Source: Candidatus Pantoea formicae | GTDB taxonomy: Bacteria; Pseudomonadota; Gammaproteobacteria; Enterobacterales; Enterobacteriaceae | DNA: 64,000 bases | NCBI RefSeq assembly: GCF_011752625.1 | Contig: NZ_VWXD01000004.1 | Location: 434,001-498,000, forward strand | Direction: 5' to 3' | Part shown: positions 12,498-23,865 of the stretch, one piece after another | Layout of the letters: each line of letters starts with the position of its first letter | Numbering within the stretch: the stretch's first letter is position 1 | Translations under genes and position numbers: made by a program | The notes under the pieces: model-generated | What the model was told of the DNA's origin: nothing | The model's input: only the letters and a program-made list of their open reading frames with translations | Database searches by the model: none

Positions 12498-12518
12498 CTC
12501 TTCGAGCCGCTGGCAGTG

Positions 12519-13787
<1,269 letters not shown>

Positions 13788-13822
13788 TCAATTATCTATC
13801 AACAAAACAGCCCGTGGGACGC

Positions 13823-14080
13823 TTAGAAACCGTTGAGTTTACGGTCACGCGCCCACTCAGCTGGGGTATAAGTTTTGATGGAAACCGCATGAATACGGTT
13901 ATCCGCAATGTATTCCATCAGCGGCGCGTAGACAGCCTGCTGCTTTTTAACACGGCTCAGTTCACCGAACATCTCACCTACGGCAATCACCTGAAAATGG
14001 CTACCGTCATTGCTGAGTACGTGTACTTCTTCTAATGGCAGCGCCTGCATCAGCACAGCCTGAACTTCACTATTTTCCAT
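13823..14080 (-). CDS. ibaG: IbaG, BolA-family protein
   Basis: An 85-residue BolA-like protein. The invariant histidine region '[13 protein letters not shown]' (about residues 26-38) and the C-terminal '[20 protein letters not shown]' match E. coli IbaG (YrbA), an acid-responsive partner of monothiol glutaredoxin in Fe-S handling. It sits directly upstream of murA, as in E. coli. A terminator hairpin lies just upstream, so ibaG-murA probably has its own promoter separate from mlaFEDCB. Confidence 0.95.
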   Translation of the reverse strand: MENSEVQAVLMQALPLEEVHVLSNDGSHFQVIAVGEMFGELSRVKKQQAVYAPLMEYIADNRIHAVSIKTYTPAEWARDRKLNGF

Positions 14081-14150
14081 CGCTCATTGCTTCACTTGAT
14101 AATAATAAGGCGGATATCTTAGAGGAAAGCGCCTGACTCTTAAATACGCA

Positions 14151-14177
14151 AAAGCCCCTGAAAACACCAGGGGCTTT
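14151..14177 (-). terminator. Rho-independent terminator after mlaB
   Basis: Perfect ten-base stem AAAGCCCCTG / CAGGGGCTTT with a seven-base loop; 18 bases past the mlaB stop on the leftward strand. It would separate the mla operon from ibaG-murA. Confidence 0.85.
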
Positions 14178-14194
14178 AAAGGTTTAACCTGTAA

Positions 14195-14500
14195 TCAGGC
14201 GATTTTTTCCGCAGAAACAATAATCTGCTGCAGGTTGTACAGCGTGATTAAAGACTGGAGTTTGTCGTTAATGCCAGTGAAAACCGGTGTGCTACCCTGC
14301 GCCCGAGCGATTTCGCGCAGATGCACCAGCAGCGCTAAACCGGCTGAATCCACGCGATCCAGCCTGGCGACATCAATGGTGGCGACGTCCAAAATCGCGG
14401 TATCACGCTCCTGCCACAATGTCAGCAGCGTGTCACGATCCAGCTTGCCGCTCAAGGCTAGCGTGCTGGCAGTGCGCTGCCAGCGTAACGGTTCACTCAT
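14195..14500 (-). CDS. mlaB: MlaB, STAS-domain subunit of the Mla phospholipid transporter
   Basis: A 101-residue STAS-domain protein that binds and stabilises the MlaF ATPase in the inner-membrane MlaFEDB complex. The STAS signature 'ARLDRVDSAGLALLVHLREIA' (about residues 44-64) carries the conserved serine/threonine region. It is the last gene of mlaFEDCB; its start overlaps the last base of the mlaC stop. Length is similar to E. coli MlaB (97). Confidence 0.94.
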   Translation of the reverse strand: MSEPLRWQRTASTLALSGKLDRDTLLTLWQERDTAILDVATIDVARLDRVDSAGLALLVHLREIARAQGSTPVFTGINDKLQSLITLYNLQQIIVSAEKIA

Positions 14501-15132
14501 TATTGCTGCTTATCCAGTGTAATCGGCTGCGCCGCATAGGTTTTCAATTGCGCCGTCAAACCATCGATACCCTTGGTGCGCAGCAGATCGCTCCACTCAT
14601 TTTGTTTGGTGGTGATCATACTGATACCTTCGGCCACCATGTCATAAGCCTGCCAGTTTCCGGTCTGGCTGTTCTTACGCCACTGAAAATCGAGGCGCAC
14701 AGGGGGGCGGCCATTCGGATCCAGAATCGTCACGCGAATCGCGACGATATTGGCGTCACCTATCGGTTGCGGTTGCTGAATCTGGTAAGTCTGCCCGTGA
14801 TAGAGCGCCAGCGCTTGGCCATAGGCTTGCGCCAGATAATCGCCGAATGCGGCAAAATAAGCCTCGCGTTGCGCCGGAGTCGCTTCGCGATAGTAACGGC
14901 CCAGCACCAATGCACCGGCATATTTTATCTGCACATACGGCAAGAGCTCCTGACGCACCACTTCACGCAGATAGTTGGGATCCTGCTTAATTTTTGGTTG
15001 CTCGTTCTTGAGGCGAGTAAATGTCTTCGCCGCGGCGTCATTCATCTGCTTGTAGGGGTCGCTTTGATCCGCCGCATTGGCAGCCAAAGGCAAAATTGCC
15101 AGCATGGCAACCATCAGTAAACGTTTAAACAT
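14500..15132 (-). CDS. mlaC: MlaC, periplasmic phospholipid-binding protein
   Basis: A 210-residue secreted protein with a signal peptide ([20 protein letters not shown], cleavage after about residue 20). It ferries phospholipid between the outer-membrane MlaA-OmpC complex and MlaFEDB. Family sequences include '[27 protein letters not shown]' near 70 and '[18 protein letters not shown]' near 165. It is in the leftward mlaFEDCB operon, 19 bases after mlaD. Confidence 0.96.
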   Translation of the reverse strand: MFKRLLMVAMLAILPLAANAADQSDPYKQMNDAAAKTFTRLKNEQPKIKQDPNYLREVVRQELLPYVQIKYAGALVLGRYYREATPAQREAYFAAFGDYLAQAYGQALALYHGQTYQIQQPQPIGDANIVAIRVTILDPNGRPPVRLDFQWRKNSQTGNWQAYDMVAEGISMITTKQNEWSDLLRTKGIDGLTAQLKTYAAQPITLDKQQ

Positions 15133-15151
15133 CGTGTTTTACCTCTCTGGA

Positions 15152-15694
15152 TTATTCCGTTGTAGCAGGTGCTGCAGGGGCCGGCGCACTCTCAGTTCCC
15201 TGCTTTTGATTATCATTTTTATTGTCGCCGCTTTTATAGAGGAACTGTCCGATCAGATCTTCCAGTACCAGCGCAGATTTGGTATCGCGCAGCGTGCCGC
15301 CATCTTTAAGCATTGAGGAACCTAATTCAGGATCGTCAAAACCTAAATTGAGTGCGAGGAACTGCTCACCGAGCAGGCCTTGCGTACGGATCGCCAGAGA
15401 ACTGGTATCCGGAATTTTATCGGTGTATTGATCGCTGATATCCATCGTTACGCGTGGCGATAACGTTTTGTCATCAAGGGAGATATCCGTCACGCGGCCA
15501 ATCACCACACCGCCGATTTTGACCGGTGAACTCACTTTCAAGCCGCCGATGTTATCGAAGGTGGCATACAGCTTCCAGGTCGGCTCGGTGCCTAACGACT
15601 TGAGGTCGGCCACTCGCAGGCTAAGGAACAGCAGCGCCAGCAGTGCCGCCAGCATAAAGACGCCTACCCAGATTTCGTTTTTCTTGCTTTGCAT
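15152..15694 (-). CDS. mlaD: MlaD, MCE-domain subunit of the Mla transporter
   Basis: A 180-residue protein with one N-terminal membrane helix (about residues 7-27) and an MCE domain (about 39-117) in the periplasm that forms the hexameric ring of MlaFEDB. 'GLKVSSPVKIGGVVIGRV' and 'GLLGEQFLAL' are typical. The ATG at 15694 (MQSKKNEIWVGVF) is chosen over an in-frame ATG at 15709 because it matches the family start and lies four bases after the mlaE stop. The C-terminal tail is rich in Pro, Ala and Gln. Confidence 0.95.
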   Translation of the reverse strand: MQSKKNEIWVGVFMLAALLALLFLSLRVADLKSLGTEPTWKLYATFDNIGGLKVSSPVKIGGVVIGRVTDISLDDKTLSPRVTMDISDQYTDKIPDTSSLAIRTQGLLGEQFLALNLGFDDPELGSSMLKDGGTLRDTKSALVLEDLIGQFLYKSGDNKNDNQKQGTESAPAPAAPATTE

Positions 15695-15698
15695 TGCA

Positions 15699-16481
15699 TC
15701 AATTCCCAAACATCAGTGCTGTCAGCACAAAATCCAAACCGAGTACCGCCAGTGAAGCATGCACTACGGTACGCGTTGTTGCCCGACTGATACCTTCCGA
15801 AGTCGGGATGGCGTCATAACCATTGAACAGCGCAATCCAGGTTACCGTGACGGCAAAGACTGCGCTTTTAATAATGCAGTTGATCACGTCGCTGCGGAAA
15901 TCCACTGCATTTTGCATCGCAGACCAGAAGAAACCAGGATCGATCCCCTTCCAGCTCACGCCAACCAGCGCCCCACCTGCAATGCCTACCGCAGTGAAGA
16001 TCAATGTCAAAAGCGGCATGCTAATAAATCCAGCCCAGAAACGCGGTGACACCACGCGACGCAACGGGTCAACTGCCATCATCTCCATGCTGGAAAGCTG
16101 CTCGGTCGCTTTCATCAGGCCGATTTCAGCCGTTAAGGCTGAGCCAGCGCGCCCGGCAAACAGCAATGCTGTCACCACAGGGCCAAGTTCACGCAGCAGC
16201 GATAACGCCACCAGCATTCCGAGGCTGGTTTCCGCACTGTAGGTGGTCAGTACCAGGTAGCCTTGTAGCCCCAGCACCATACCGATAAACAAGCCGGAGA
16301 CCACAATGATCAACAGTGAGAGCACGCCCACGCTGTAAAGCTGCTTGACCAGCAGAGGCGCGTGGCGACGGAAAGCGGGTTTCCCCACCAATGCGTGAAA
16401 CAGCATCAAACCTGCGCGGCCAAATGACGCGCATGTATTAATTCCCTGACGACCAAGTGACGCCAGTGCCTTTAGCAACAT
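15699..16481 (-). CDS. mlaE: MlaE, permease subunit of the Mla transporter
   Basis: A 260-residue inner-membrane protein of the MlaE permease family. Five to six hydrophobic segments are visible, with the conserved '[25 protein letters not shown]' near residue 97 and '[17 protein letters not shown]' near 150. It forms the transmembrane core through which lipid passes to or from MlaD. It lies between mlaF (four bases upstream) and mlaD. Length equals E. coli MlaE. Confidence 0.96.
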   Translation of the reverse strand: MLLKALASLGRQGINTCASFGRAGLMLFHALVGKPAFRRHAPLLVKQLYSVGVLSLLIIVVSGLFIGMVLGLQGYLVLTTYSAETSLGMLVALSLLRELGPVVTALLFAGRAGSALTAEIGLMKATEQLSSMEMMAVDPLRRVVSPRFWAGFISMPLLTLIFTAVGIAGGALVGVSWKGIDPGFFWSAMQNAVDFRSDVINCIIKSAVFAVTVTWIALFNGYDAIPTSEGISRATTRTVVHASLAVLGLDFVLTALMFGN

Positions 16482-16485
16482 CAGT

Positions 16486-17304
16486 TCAATTTCTCCCTGC
16501 GCGAGTCAGATCGCTGAGGTAATCCCCGGCAGCGAAGCGGAACGGCACGGGGCCATCCGCATGACCCTCAATAAACTGGCGTACGCGCGGGTCGGCGTTG
16601 TTTCGCAGTTCCGGCGCACTGCCCTGGGCAATAATCTTTTGCCCGGCAACAATATAGGCATGGTCAGCAATGCTCAAGACCTCTGGCACATCGTGTGAAA
16701 CGACAATACAGGTCACACCTAAGGCGTGATTGAGTTCATCGATCAGCTTTACCAGCACACCCATGGTGATTGGATCCTGGCCCACAAAAGGCTCGTCAAA
16801 CATGATCAGATCTGGCTCAAGGGCAATAGCACGCGCTAGTGCAGCACGCCGCGCCATACCGCCTGACAGCTCAGCCGGCATGAGCTTTGCCGCGCCGCGC
16901 AGGCCTACCGCCTCAAGCTTCATCATGACGGTGCTGTGGAGCAACTCCGGCGGTAAGTTTGTGTGTTCACGCAGCGGCCAAGCGACGTTATCAAAGACGT
17001 TAAGATCGGTAAAAAGTGCTCCCGACTGAAATAACATGCTCATCTTTTTACGTGCTTCATACAATTTAGTGCGCGAAAGCGTAGGGATGTTCTGGTCACG
17101 GAACCAAATCTCCCCTTTATCCGGTTGTAGCTGTCCACCAATCAGGCGCAACAGTGTGGTTTTTCCAATACCAGACGGCCCCATAATGGCGGTCACTTTG
17201 CCAGCGGGCACGGTGAGCGAAATGTCGTCGAAGATGACACGATTTCCGCGTGTGAAGCTGACGCCACGAACCTCAACCAGATTCGTTTGCTGCTGGATCA
17301 TCAT
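16486..17304 (-). CDS. mlaF: MlaF, ATPase subunit of the Mla transporter
   Basis: A 272-residue ABC ATPase that powers MlaFEDB. Walker A is 'GPSGIGKTT' near residue 42, the signature '[19 protein letters not shown]' near 145, Walker B '[13 protein letters not shown]' near 166, and the switch His is in 'VVSHDVPEV' near 202. It is the first gene of the leftward mla operon and divergent from yrbG. Two adjacent ATGs open the frame; the first is used. Length is close to E. coli MlaF (269). Confidence 0.96.
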   Translation of the reverse strand: MMIQQQTNLVEVRGVSFTRGNRVIFDDISLTVPAGKVTAIMGPSGIGKTTLLRLIGGQLQPDKGEIWFRDQNIPTLSRTKLYEARKKMSMLFQSGALFTDLNVFDNVAWPLREHTNLPPELLHSTVMMKLEAVGLRGAAKLMPAELSGGMARRAALARAIALEPDLIMFDEPFVGQDPITMGVLVKLIDELNHALGVTCIVVSHDVPEVLSIADHAYIVAGQKIIAQGSAPELRNNADPRVRQFIEGHADGPVPFRFAAGDYLSDLTRAGRN

Positions 17305-17528
17305 TACCTCTTTATGCGGATCGGGCGTAATTTAAGTCGTGGATGGTAGCCTGGTAGGCCACAATGCACGATAGTTTTACAGAAACTTACCCACTTGGTG
17401 TGGCGAAAACGGCCTTAAAATTTACTTTTGCCTCTCAGACAGTCAAAATCAGCGCCTGTTTCCGCGCGCGCAATGTTTTTACCTGTCGGACAAGGTTTGC
17501 CGACACACATATCCATCAAGGATTTTTC

Positions 17529-18512
17529 ATGTTCGTAGCCACTGCCCTGCTGTTTATCGGATTGATTTTACTGGTTTACGGCGCCGACCGTCTGGTATTC
17601 AGTGCCGCGATCTTATGTCGATCCTTTGGCATTCCGCCGCTAATCATTGGCATGACGGTCGTCAGCATTGGCACATCGCTTCCGGAACTGATCATCTCTT
17701 TTTCTGCCGCGCAGCATGGCCAGATGGATTTAGCGGTAGGCACCGCACTCGGCTCTAATATCACCAATATCCTGTTAATTTTAGGTGGCGCGGCGCTCCT
17801 GCACCCTTTAACGGTGCACTCCAATCTGATTCGCCGCGAACTCCCCCTGATGCTGCTGGTCTCACTGCTGAGCGGTATCATGTTATTTGATAACTACCTT
17901 AGTCGGCTTGATGGCATTGCGCTGCTGCTCATCGCACTGGGCTATTTACTTATTGCCATTCGCATTGCTCGTCGTGCCGAACGTGACAACAACGATACCC
18001 TGACACGCGAGCAACTGGCCGAACTGCCACGTGATGAAGCCGGCAATACCGTGGCCTTTCTCTGGCTCGCCGTGGCGTTGATTATTTTGCCGATGTCAAC
18101 GCGCATGGTGATCGACAACGCGACGGTGTTTGCCGATTACTTTGGCGTGAGTGAATTAGTGATGGGGCTGACGCTTATCGCCGTGGGCACCAGCCTGCCC
18201 GAATTAGCCACCGTGGTAGCCGGTGCGCTTAAAGGCGAGGACGATATTGCGATTGGCAACCTCATCGGCGCGAATATTTTTAATCTGGCGATTGTTCTCG
18301 GCCTGCCTGCACTGATTCATCCCGGTAGCATTGATATCCACGCCTTCGCGCGTGATTACTGGGTCATGCTGGGCGTGAGCGTGCTGTTCGCCCTGCTCTG
18401 CTTGCTACGTAAACGCCGGATTGGTCGCGTGGCAGGCACCTTACTGTTAGGTGGGTTTATCGCGTGGGTGCTGTGGCTGTGGCTCAGCCCTGCGTTCATC
18501 ACAAGCTATTAA
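17529..18512 (+). CDS. yrbG: YrbG, sodium/calcium exchanger family protein
   Basis: A 327-residue inner-membrane protein of the CaCA superfamily with about ten membrane helices and the two duplicated alpha repeats, 'GMTVVSIGTSLPELIIS' near residue 45 and 'GLTLIAVGTSLPELATV' near 220. In E. coli the exchanger role is inferred and the gene is dispensable. The ATG at 17529 with AAGGA upstream is selected; reading further upstream to 17364 adds a segment with no family similarity. It heads the run to kdsD, kdsC and lptCAB, as in E. coli. Confidence 0.95.
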   Translation: MFVATALLFIGLILLVYGADRLVFSAAILCRSFGIPPLIIGMTVVSIGTSLPELIISFSAAQHGQMDLAVGTALGSNITNILLILGGAALLHPLTVHSNLIRRELPLMLLVSLLSGIMLFDNYLSRLDGIALLLIALGYLLIAIRIARRAERDNNDTLTREQLAELPRDEAGNTVAFLWLAVALIILPMSTRMVIDNATVFADYFGVSELVMGLTLIAVGTSLPELATVVAGALKGEDDIAIGNLIGANIFNLAIVLGLPALIHPGSIDIHAFARDYWVMLGVSVLFALLCLLRKRRIGRVAGTLLLGGFIAWVLWLWLSPAFITSY

Positions 18513-18525
18513 GGACGGACTGACC

Positions 18526-19506
18526 ATGTCACATCAGCAAGTGGATTTTGATTATCAACAAGCGGGTAAAGCGGTACTGCGCATTGAACGCGAAGGGCTG
18601 GAGCAGCTCGATCAGTATATTAACGCCGACTTTAGCCGTGCCTGCGAGATGATCATAGCCTGCCGCGGTAAAGTGGTGGTGATGGGCATGGGCAAATCCG
18701 GCCATATCGGCGCGAAGATGGCGGCAACCTTCGCCAGTACGGGGACGTCATCGTTTTTTGTGCATCCCGGCGAAGCCAGTCATGGCGATCTGGGGATGGT
18801 CACCCCCAATGATGTGGTGATCGCGATTTCCAATAGCGGTGAGTCGAGTGAAATTCTCGCGTTAATTCCAGTGCTGAAGCGCCAGAAGATTCAGCTCATT
18901 TGCATCACCAGCCGTCCAGAGAGCGCCATGGGGCGCGCTGCTGATGTGCACCTGTGCGTAAAAGTGCCACAGGAAGCCTGTCCGCTCGGCTTAGCACCGA
19001 CTTCCAGCACCACAGCTACATTGGTGATGGGTGACGCGCTTGCCGTTGCGCTGCTGGAGGCGCGTGGCTTTACACAGGAAGATTTTGCGCTGTCACACCC
19101 CGGTGGTGCACTGGGTCGCAAGTTACTGCTGCACGTGAGCGATATCATGCACAGCGGCGATGAGATCCCTCACGTCACTCGCGACGCATCGTTGCGGGAT
19201 GCGCTGCTGGAAATTACGCGTAAGAATCTCGGCCTGACGGTGATCGTTGATGATTTGATGAAAATCGAAGGTATCTTTACCGATGGTGACTTACGCCGCA
19301 TCTTTGATATGGGCATCGATTTCCAGTCAGCCAGTATTCAGGATGTAATGACACGAGGTGGAATACGTGTGCGCCCCAATATGTTAGCCGTGGATGCGCT
19401 TAATCTTATGCAAAACAAAAACATCACTGCGGTGTTGGTGGCCGATGACGATCGCCTTCTCGGTGTGGTACATATGCATGACATGCTGCGCGCTGGCGTA
19501 GTTTGA
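18526..19506 (+). CDS. kdsD: KdsD, D-arabinose 5-phosphate isomerase
   Basis: A 326-residue isomerase that turns ribulose 5-phosphate into arabinose 5-phosphate for KDO and LPS synthesis. An N-terminal SIS domain (about 40-175) has 'GMGKSGHIGAKMAATFASTGT' and 'ISNSGESSEI'; two C-terminal CBS domains (about 205-325) follow, with 'DIMHSGDEIPHV'. Thirteen bases separate it from yrbG. The ATG at 18526 gives MSHQQVDFDYQQAGKAVLRI, the family N-terminus. Length is about that of E. coli KdsD (328). Confidence 0.97.
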   Translation: MSHQQVDFDYQQAGKAVLRIEREGLEQLDQYINADFSRACEMIIACRGKVVVMGMGKSGHIGAKMAATFASTGTSSFFVHPGEASHGDLGMVTPNDVVIAISNSGESSEILALIPVLKRQKIQLICITSRPESAMGRAADVHLCVKVPQEACPLGLAPTSSTTATLVMGDALAVALLEARGFTQEDFALSHPGGALGRKLLLHVSDIMHSGDEIPHVTRDASLRDALLEITRKNLGLTVIVDDLMKIEGIFTDGDLRRIFDMGIDFQSASIQDVMTRGGIRVRPNMLAVDALNLMQNKNITAVLVADDDRLLGVVHMHDMLRAGVV

Positions 19507-19519
19507 ACAGGAAAAAATA

Positions 19520-20086
19520 ATGAGTGCTGAATCCACAATGGTTGATACCTGCTACGGTCCCGTCAGCGCAGACGTGATGGCGCGCGCGGCGCAGATCCGC
19601 TTGCTGATTTGTGATGTTGACGGTGTGATGTCTGATGGCGTGATTTTCATGGGCAACAACGGCGAAGAGTTGAAGGCCTTCAACGTGCGCGACGGCTACG
19701 GTATTCGCTGCTTGCTGACCTCTGACGTCGAAGTGGCTATTATTACCGGCCGCAAAGCAAAACTACTGGAAGATCGCTGCAAGACATTGGGGATTACGCA
19801 TCTTTATCAAGGACAATCTGATAAGCTTTTGGCGTGGCGCGAACTCCTGGATAAACTGTCATTAACCGCCGATCAAGTTGCCTACATCGGCGACGACCTG
19901 ATCGACTGGCCGGTGATGGCGCAAGCGGGCCTGAGTGTTGCCGTGGCCGATGCCCATCCCGTTTTGCTGCCACGGGCAAACTACGTTACGCGGATCGCCG
20001 GTGGTCGCGGTGCCGTGCGTGAACTGTGCGATCTCATTTTAATTGCGCAGAACAAATTTGAGGATGCCAAAGGGCAATCAGTATGA
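19520..20086 (+). CDS. kdsC: KdsC, KDO-8-phosphate phosphatase
   Basis: A 188-residue HAD-superfamily phosphatase, the E. coli length, that releases KDO from KDO-8-phosphate. Motif I 'LICDVDGVMSDG' lies near residue 30 with nucleophilic Asp and second Asp; 'IITGRKAKLLEDR' near 75 and 'YIGDDLIDWPVM' near 115 supply motifs II-IV. 'GGRGAVRELCDLIL' is the conserved C-terminal lid region. The stop overlaps lptC by four bases. Confidence 0.97.
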   Translation: MSAESTMVDTCYGPVSADVMARAAQIRLLICDVDGVMSDGVIFMGNNGEELKAFNVRDGYGIRCLLTSDVEVAIITGRKAKLLEDRCKTLGITHLYQGQSDKLLAWRELLDKLSLTADQVAYIGDDLIDWPVMAQAGLSVAVADAHPVLLPRANYVTRIAGGRGAVRELCDLILIAQNKFEDAKGQSV

Positions 20087-20661
20087 GTAAAAGCAGGCGT
20101 TGGATGACGCTGATTCTGGCCTTGATCGCACTGATACTGATCGGTTGGAATCTCACCAACCAGGATGACAGTAAAGCGCCGGTGGCAACCAATACCCAAG
20201 AGCCAACCTACACCAGCGAAAAATCCCATTCTGTGGTGTACAACCCCACGGGAGCGCTGGCATATCGGTTGGTCTCGGATAAAGTGACCTATTTCGCCGA
20301 CGATGAAATTAGCTGGTTCGAAAATCCTGTCGCCACCACTTATGATGAAAACAAAGTGCCGACCTGGACAATACGTGCTGATAAGGCAAAGCTGACTAAA
20401 GATCGTATGCTTTATCTTTACGGCCATGTTGAAGTGAATACGCTGACCCAAGATTCACAGCTTGAGCGCATCATTACCGATACTGCTCAGGTTAATCTGG
20501 TCACCCAGGATGTGACGTCTGACGATCAGGTCACCCTATTTGGCCGCAGTTTTAATTCCACTGGTATGAAGATGCGCGGCAATTTACGAACCAAAAATGC
20601 CCAGCTGCTTGAAAAGGTCAAAACTTCCTATGAAATCCAAAATGAACAAAAACAGCCTTAA
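20083..20661 (+). CDS. lptC: LptC, LPS transport protein (inner-membrane anchored)
   Basis: A 192-residue bitopic protein with one N-terminal membrane helix (about residues 7-24) and a periplasmic beta-jellyroll. It receives LPS from LptB2FG and passes it to LptA. Conserved stretches include 'YFADDEISWFENPVATTYDENK' near 67 and 'VTLFGRSFNSTGMKMRGNLR' near 150. The start overlaps the kdsC stop and the 3' end overlaps the lptA start by 32 bases, as in E. coli. Confidence 0.96.
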   Translation: MSKSRRWMTLILALIALILIGWNLTNQDDSKAPVATNTQEPTYTSEKSHSVVYNPTGALAYRLVSDKVTYFADDEISWFENPVATTYDENKVPTWTIRADKAKLTKDRMLYLYGHVEVNTLTQDSQLERIITDTAQVNLVTQDVTSDDQVTLFGRSFNSTGMKMRGNLRTKNAQLLEKVKTSYEIQNEQKQP

Positions 20662-21184
20662 GCTGCTGCTGGTGAGCGCATTGCTGGCGACTAGTCTACC
20701 GGCGCTGGCTTTGACGGGCGATTCAGACAAGCCCGTCAACATCGATTCTGTCAACCAGTCACTGGATCTGCAGGGTAACGTTGCCACCTTTACCGGCAAC
20801 GTGATCGTGACGCAAGGTTCGATCAAGATCACCGCCGATAAAGTGGTAGTGACCCGTCCAGGCGGCGACAGCAAAAAAACCATCGTGGATGCTTACGGCA
20901 CACCTGCAACCTTCTATCAGATGCAGGACAACGGCAAGCCCGTTCAGGGACATGCCTCGAAACTGCATTACGAACTGGCGAACGATTTTGTTGAACTGAC
21001 CGGTAACGCCTTCATTCAACAGTTGGATAGCAACATCAAAGGCGATCGCATCACCTATCTGGTAAAAGAGCAGAAGATGCAGGCTTACAGCCAGGGTGAG
21101 AGCAAGCGCGTCACCACGGTTCTGGTGCCTTCGCAGCTGCAGGACAAAAACGGCTCACCTGCGAGCCCCAAAAAGAGTAATTGA
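20630..21184 (+). CDS. lptA: LptA, periplasmic LPS bridge protein
   Basis: A 184-residue secreted protein with a signal peptide ending near '[19 protein letters not shown]'. It oligomerises into the periplasmic bridge between LptC and LptD. The OstA core '[20 protein letters not shown]' (about 47-66) and '[23 protein letters not shown]' near 95 are near-identical to E. coli LptA. The ATG at 20630 ([14 protein letters not shown]) is chosen because it aligns with the family and gives a normal signal peptide. Confidence 0.97.
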   Translation: MKSKMNKNSLKLLLVSALLATSLPALALTGDSDKPVNIDSVNQSLDLQGNVATFTGNVIVTQGSIKITADKVVVTRPGGDSKKTIVDAYGTPATFYQMQDNGKPVQGHASKLHYELANDFVELTGNAFIQQLDSNIKGDRITYLVKEQKMQAYSQGESKRVTTVLVPSQLQDKNGSPASPKKSN

Positions 21185-21189
21185 TCGCT

Positions 21190-21915
21190 ATGGCTACACT
21201 AATCGCTGAAAACCTGGCGAAAGCCTACAAAGGCCGCCGCGTGGTAGAAGATGTTAGCCTGCAGGTAAAATCTGGCGAGATTGTCGGCCTGCTTGGCCCG
21301 AACGGTGCCGGTAAAACCACCACCTTTTACATGGTGGTCGGTATTGTGCCGCGTGATGCGGGCCGTATCGTGATTGATGATGAAGACATCAGTATTCTGC
21401 CGCTGCACGCACGCGCCCGTCGCGGCATTGGTTATCTGCCGCAGGAAGCTTCCATCTTCCGCCGCCTGAGCGTCTTTGACAATCTCATGGCAGTGCTGCA
21501 AATTCGCGACGATTTAACGGAAGAACAGCGTCAGGATCGCGCCAATGAGCTGATGGAGGAGTTCCACATCGAACATCTGCGCGACAGCATGGGACAGGCA
21601 CTCTCCGGAGGTGAACGTCGCCGTGTGGAAATTGCGCGTGCGCTGGCTGCCAATCCAAAATTTATCCTGCTGGATGAGCCTTTCGCCGGTGTTGACCCGA
21701 TCTCCGTTATCGATATCAAGAAAATCATCGAACACCTGCGTGATAGCGGCCTCGGCGTGCTGATTACCGACCACAACGTGCGTGAAACCCTTGCCGTGTG
21801 CGAACGTGCTTATATCGTTAGCCAGGGCCATCTGATAGCGCATGGAACGCCTGACGAAATTCTTGCAGATGAGCAGGTTAAGCGTGTTTATTTGGGTGAA
21901 GAGTTCAGACTCTGA
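21190..21915 (+). CDS. lptB: LptB, ATPase of the LPS exporter
   Basis: A 241-residue ABC ATPase, the E. coli length, that forms the dimeric motor of LptB2FGC. Walker A is '[11 protein letters not shown]' near residue 37, the Q-loop '[14 protein letters not shown]' near 82, the signature '[19 protein letters not shown]' near 138, Walker B '[11 protein letters not shown]' near 160, and the switch His is in '[10 protein letters not shown]'. The ATG at 21190 gives [15 protein letters not shown], the family start. Confidence 0.98.
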   Translation: MATLIAENLAKAYKGRRVVEDVSLQVKSGEIVGLLGPNGAGKTTTFYMVVGIVPRDAGRIVIDDEDISILPLHARARRGIGYLPQEASIFRRLSVFDNLMAVLQIRDDLTEEQRQDRANELMEEFHIEHLRDSMGQALSGGERRRVEIARALAANPKFILLDEPFAGVDPISVIDIKKIIEHLRDSGLGVLITDHNVRETLAVCERAYIVSQGHLIAHGTPDEILADEQVKRVYLGEEFRL

Positions 21916-21963
21916 TAAGGTGTCTGGATACCCGATAATTGCTCAGGACATTCTAGCCGGATT

Positions 21964-23397
21964 ATGAAGCAAGGTTTGCAACTCAGGTTCAGCCAACAGC
22001 TGGCGATGACCCCACAGTTGCAGCAGGCCATTCGTCTGCTGCAACTCTCTACGCTTGAACTCCAGCAGGAACTGCAACTGGCGCTGGAAAGCAATCCGCT
22101 GCTTGAGCAAACCGATCTGCATGAAGAAGTCGATTCACGTGAGCATCAGGAGAGTGATTCGTTAGACACACGTGAAGCCCTCGAACAGAAAGATATGCCC
22201 GAGGAACTTCCACTCGACGCCACCTGGGATGAAATCTACACCGCGGGTACGCCTTCTGGCACGGGTACCGATTACCAGGATGATGAGCTGCCGGTTTATC
22301 AGGGCGAAACCACCCAGTCGCTGCAGGACTACCTGATGTGGCAAGTGGAGCTCACGCCGTTTACGGATACCGACCGCGCTATCGCCACCTCGATTGTTGA
22401 TGCCATCGATGACACCGGTTATCTCACGGTGTCGGTACAAGACATTTGCGACAGCATCGGTGATGAAGAGCTGACACTGGAAGAAGTTGAAGCGGTGTTG
22501 AAGCGGGTGCAGCGCTTCGATCCGGTGGGTGTCGGCGCGCGTGACCTGCGTGATTGCCTGCTAGTCCAGCTGTCACAATATGCCGCCGATGCGCCGATGC
22601 TGGCTGAAGCGCGCCTTATTGTCAGTGAACATCTTGATCTGCTGGCCAATCACGACTTCCGCAGCCTGATGCGCGTCACACGGCTGAAAGAAGATGTGTT
22701 GAAAGAAGCGATGCTGCTGATTCAGTCGCTCGATCCGCGCCCAGGCCAATCGGTGAATACCGGCGAACCGGAATATGTCATTCCTGATGTGTTAGTACGC
22801 AAAATTGGTACCCGCTGGACCGTTGAGCTGAACTCAGACAGTCTTCCCCGCCTGAAAATCAACCAGCACTATGCTGCTATGGGTGGTTCTGCACGCAACG
22901 ACAGTGACAGCCAGTTCATTCGCAGCAATTTGCAGGAAGCCAAGTGGCTGATCAAAAGCCTCGAGAGCCGCAATGACACACTGCTCAAAGTCACACGCTG
23001 CATTGTTGAACAGCAGCAGGCGTTCTTTGAACAGGGTGAGGAGTATATGCGGCCCATGGTGCTGGCAGATATCGCGCAGGCTGTCGATATGCATGAATCC
23101 ACCATATCCCGCGTGACCACCCAAAAGTATCTACACAGCCCGCGCGGCATTTTTGAACTTAAATATTTTTTCTCCAGCCACGTCAACACCGAAGGGGGTG
23201 GCGAAGCCTCCTCTACGGCGATTCGTGCATTGGTGAAAAAATTGATCTCTGCGGAAAATCCCGCAAAACCCTTGAGCGACAGCAAACTCACCTCCATGTT
23301 ATCCGATCAGGGCATCATGGTGGCGCGCCGTACCGTTGCTAAATATCGCGAGTCTTTATCTATACCGCCATCGAATCAGCGTAAACAGCTGATTTGA
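21964..23397 (+). CDS. rpoN: RpoN, sigma-54 factor
   Basis: A 477-residue alternative sigma factor for nitrogen and other regulons, the E. coli length. Region I is glutamine-rich ([20 protein letters not shown] and following), region II acidic (about 55-115). Region III holds the core-binding domain and the HTH around '[21 protein letters not shown]' near 365. The C-terminal RpoN box reads '[17 protein letters not shown]' near 455 and contacts the -24 element. It is followed by hpf, ptsN, rapZ and npr as in E. coli. Confidence 0.98.
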   Translation: MKQGLQLRFSQQLAMTPQLQQAIRLLQLSTLELQQELQLALESNPLLEQTDLHEEVDSREHQESDSLDTREALEQKDMPEELPLDATWDEIYTAGTPSGTGTDYQDDELPVYQGETTQSLQDYLMWQVELTPFTDTDRAIATSIVDAIDDTGYLTVSVQDICDSIGDEELTLEEVEAVLKRVQRFDPVGVGARDLRDCLLVQLSQYAADAPMLAEARLIVSEHLDLLANHDFRSLMRVTRLKEDVLKEAMLLIQSLDPRPGQSVNTGEPEYVIPDVLVRKIGTRWTVELNSDSLPRLKINQHYAAMGGSARNDSDSQFIRSNLQEAKWLIKSLESRNDTLLKVTRCIVEQQQAFFEQGEEYMRPMVLADIAQAVDMHESTISRVTTQKYLHSPRGIFELKYFFSSHVNTEGGGEASSTAIRALVKKLISAENPAKPLSDSKLTSMLSDQGIMVARRTVAKYRESLSIPPSNQRKQLI

Positions 23398-23418
23398 CCG
23401 AATGAAGAAGGAAGACCT

Positions 23419-23706
23419 ATGCAGCTAAACCTCACCGGACTTAATGTTGAGATAACCGAACCACTGCGTGAATTTGTAAATAGCAAATTTGCCAAACTGG
23501 AACACTACTTTGATCGTATCAATCAGGTTTATATTGTTCTGAAAGTGGAGAAGGTAACGCAGGTTGCGGACGCAACACTGCACGTCAACGGCGGGGAGCT
23601 GCACGCCACATCGGAAGCGGAAGACATGTACGCGGCCATCGACGGGTTAATTGACAAGCTATCCCGTCAACTGACCAAACACAAAGACAAACTGAACAAA
23701 CACTAA
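23419..23706 (+). CDS. hpf: Hpf, ribosome hibernation-promoting factor
   Basis: A 95-residue short-form HPF of the ribosome-associated YfiA/HPF family that helps form 100S ribosome dimers in stationary phase. 'MQLNLTGLNVEITEPLREFV' opens the protein and 'AEDMYAAIDGLIDKLSRQLTKHKDK' is the typical second helix. GAAGGAAG precedes the start. It lies 21 bases after rpoN. Length equals E. coli Hpf. Confidence 0.97.
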   Translation: MQLNLTGLNVEITEPLREFVNSKFAKLEHYFDRINQVYIVLKVEKVTQVADATLHVNGGELHATSEAEDMYAAIDGLIDKLSRQLTKHKDKLNKH

Positions 23707-23754
23707 CCTTCATGCTTGCAGAGTGCCAACCGGTTTGGCACTCAGAGCACAAAT

Positions 23755-23778
23755 GGGGCGGGTCAACCGCCCCGTTTT
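23755..23778 (+). terminator. Hairpin/terminator between hpf and ptsN
   Basis: Stem GGGGCGG / CCGCCCC with a five-base loop and a short U-tract (GTTTTG). A second inverted repeat, GAGTGCCAA / TTGGCACTC, lies at 23721-23743. The weak U-tract suggests attenuation rather than full termination. Confidence 0.55.
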
Positions 23779-23865
23779 GTCATCTGCGCAAGCGCCAACA
23801 GGGGCCTCGCTATTTCCTCAGGAATGGCGTTAACCTTGCGGCTATGTGAACTCGCAAGTGAAACG

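Noticed and set aside
14287..15120. Open frame (277 codons) antisense to mlaC and mlaB
   Set aside because: Shadow of two certain genes; the sequence shows no domain.
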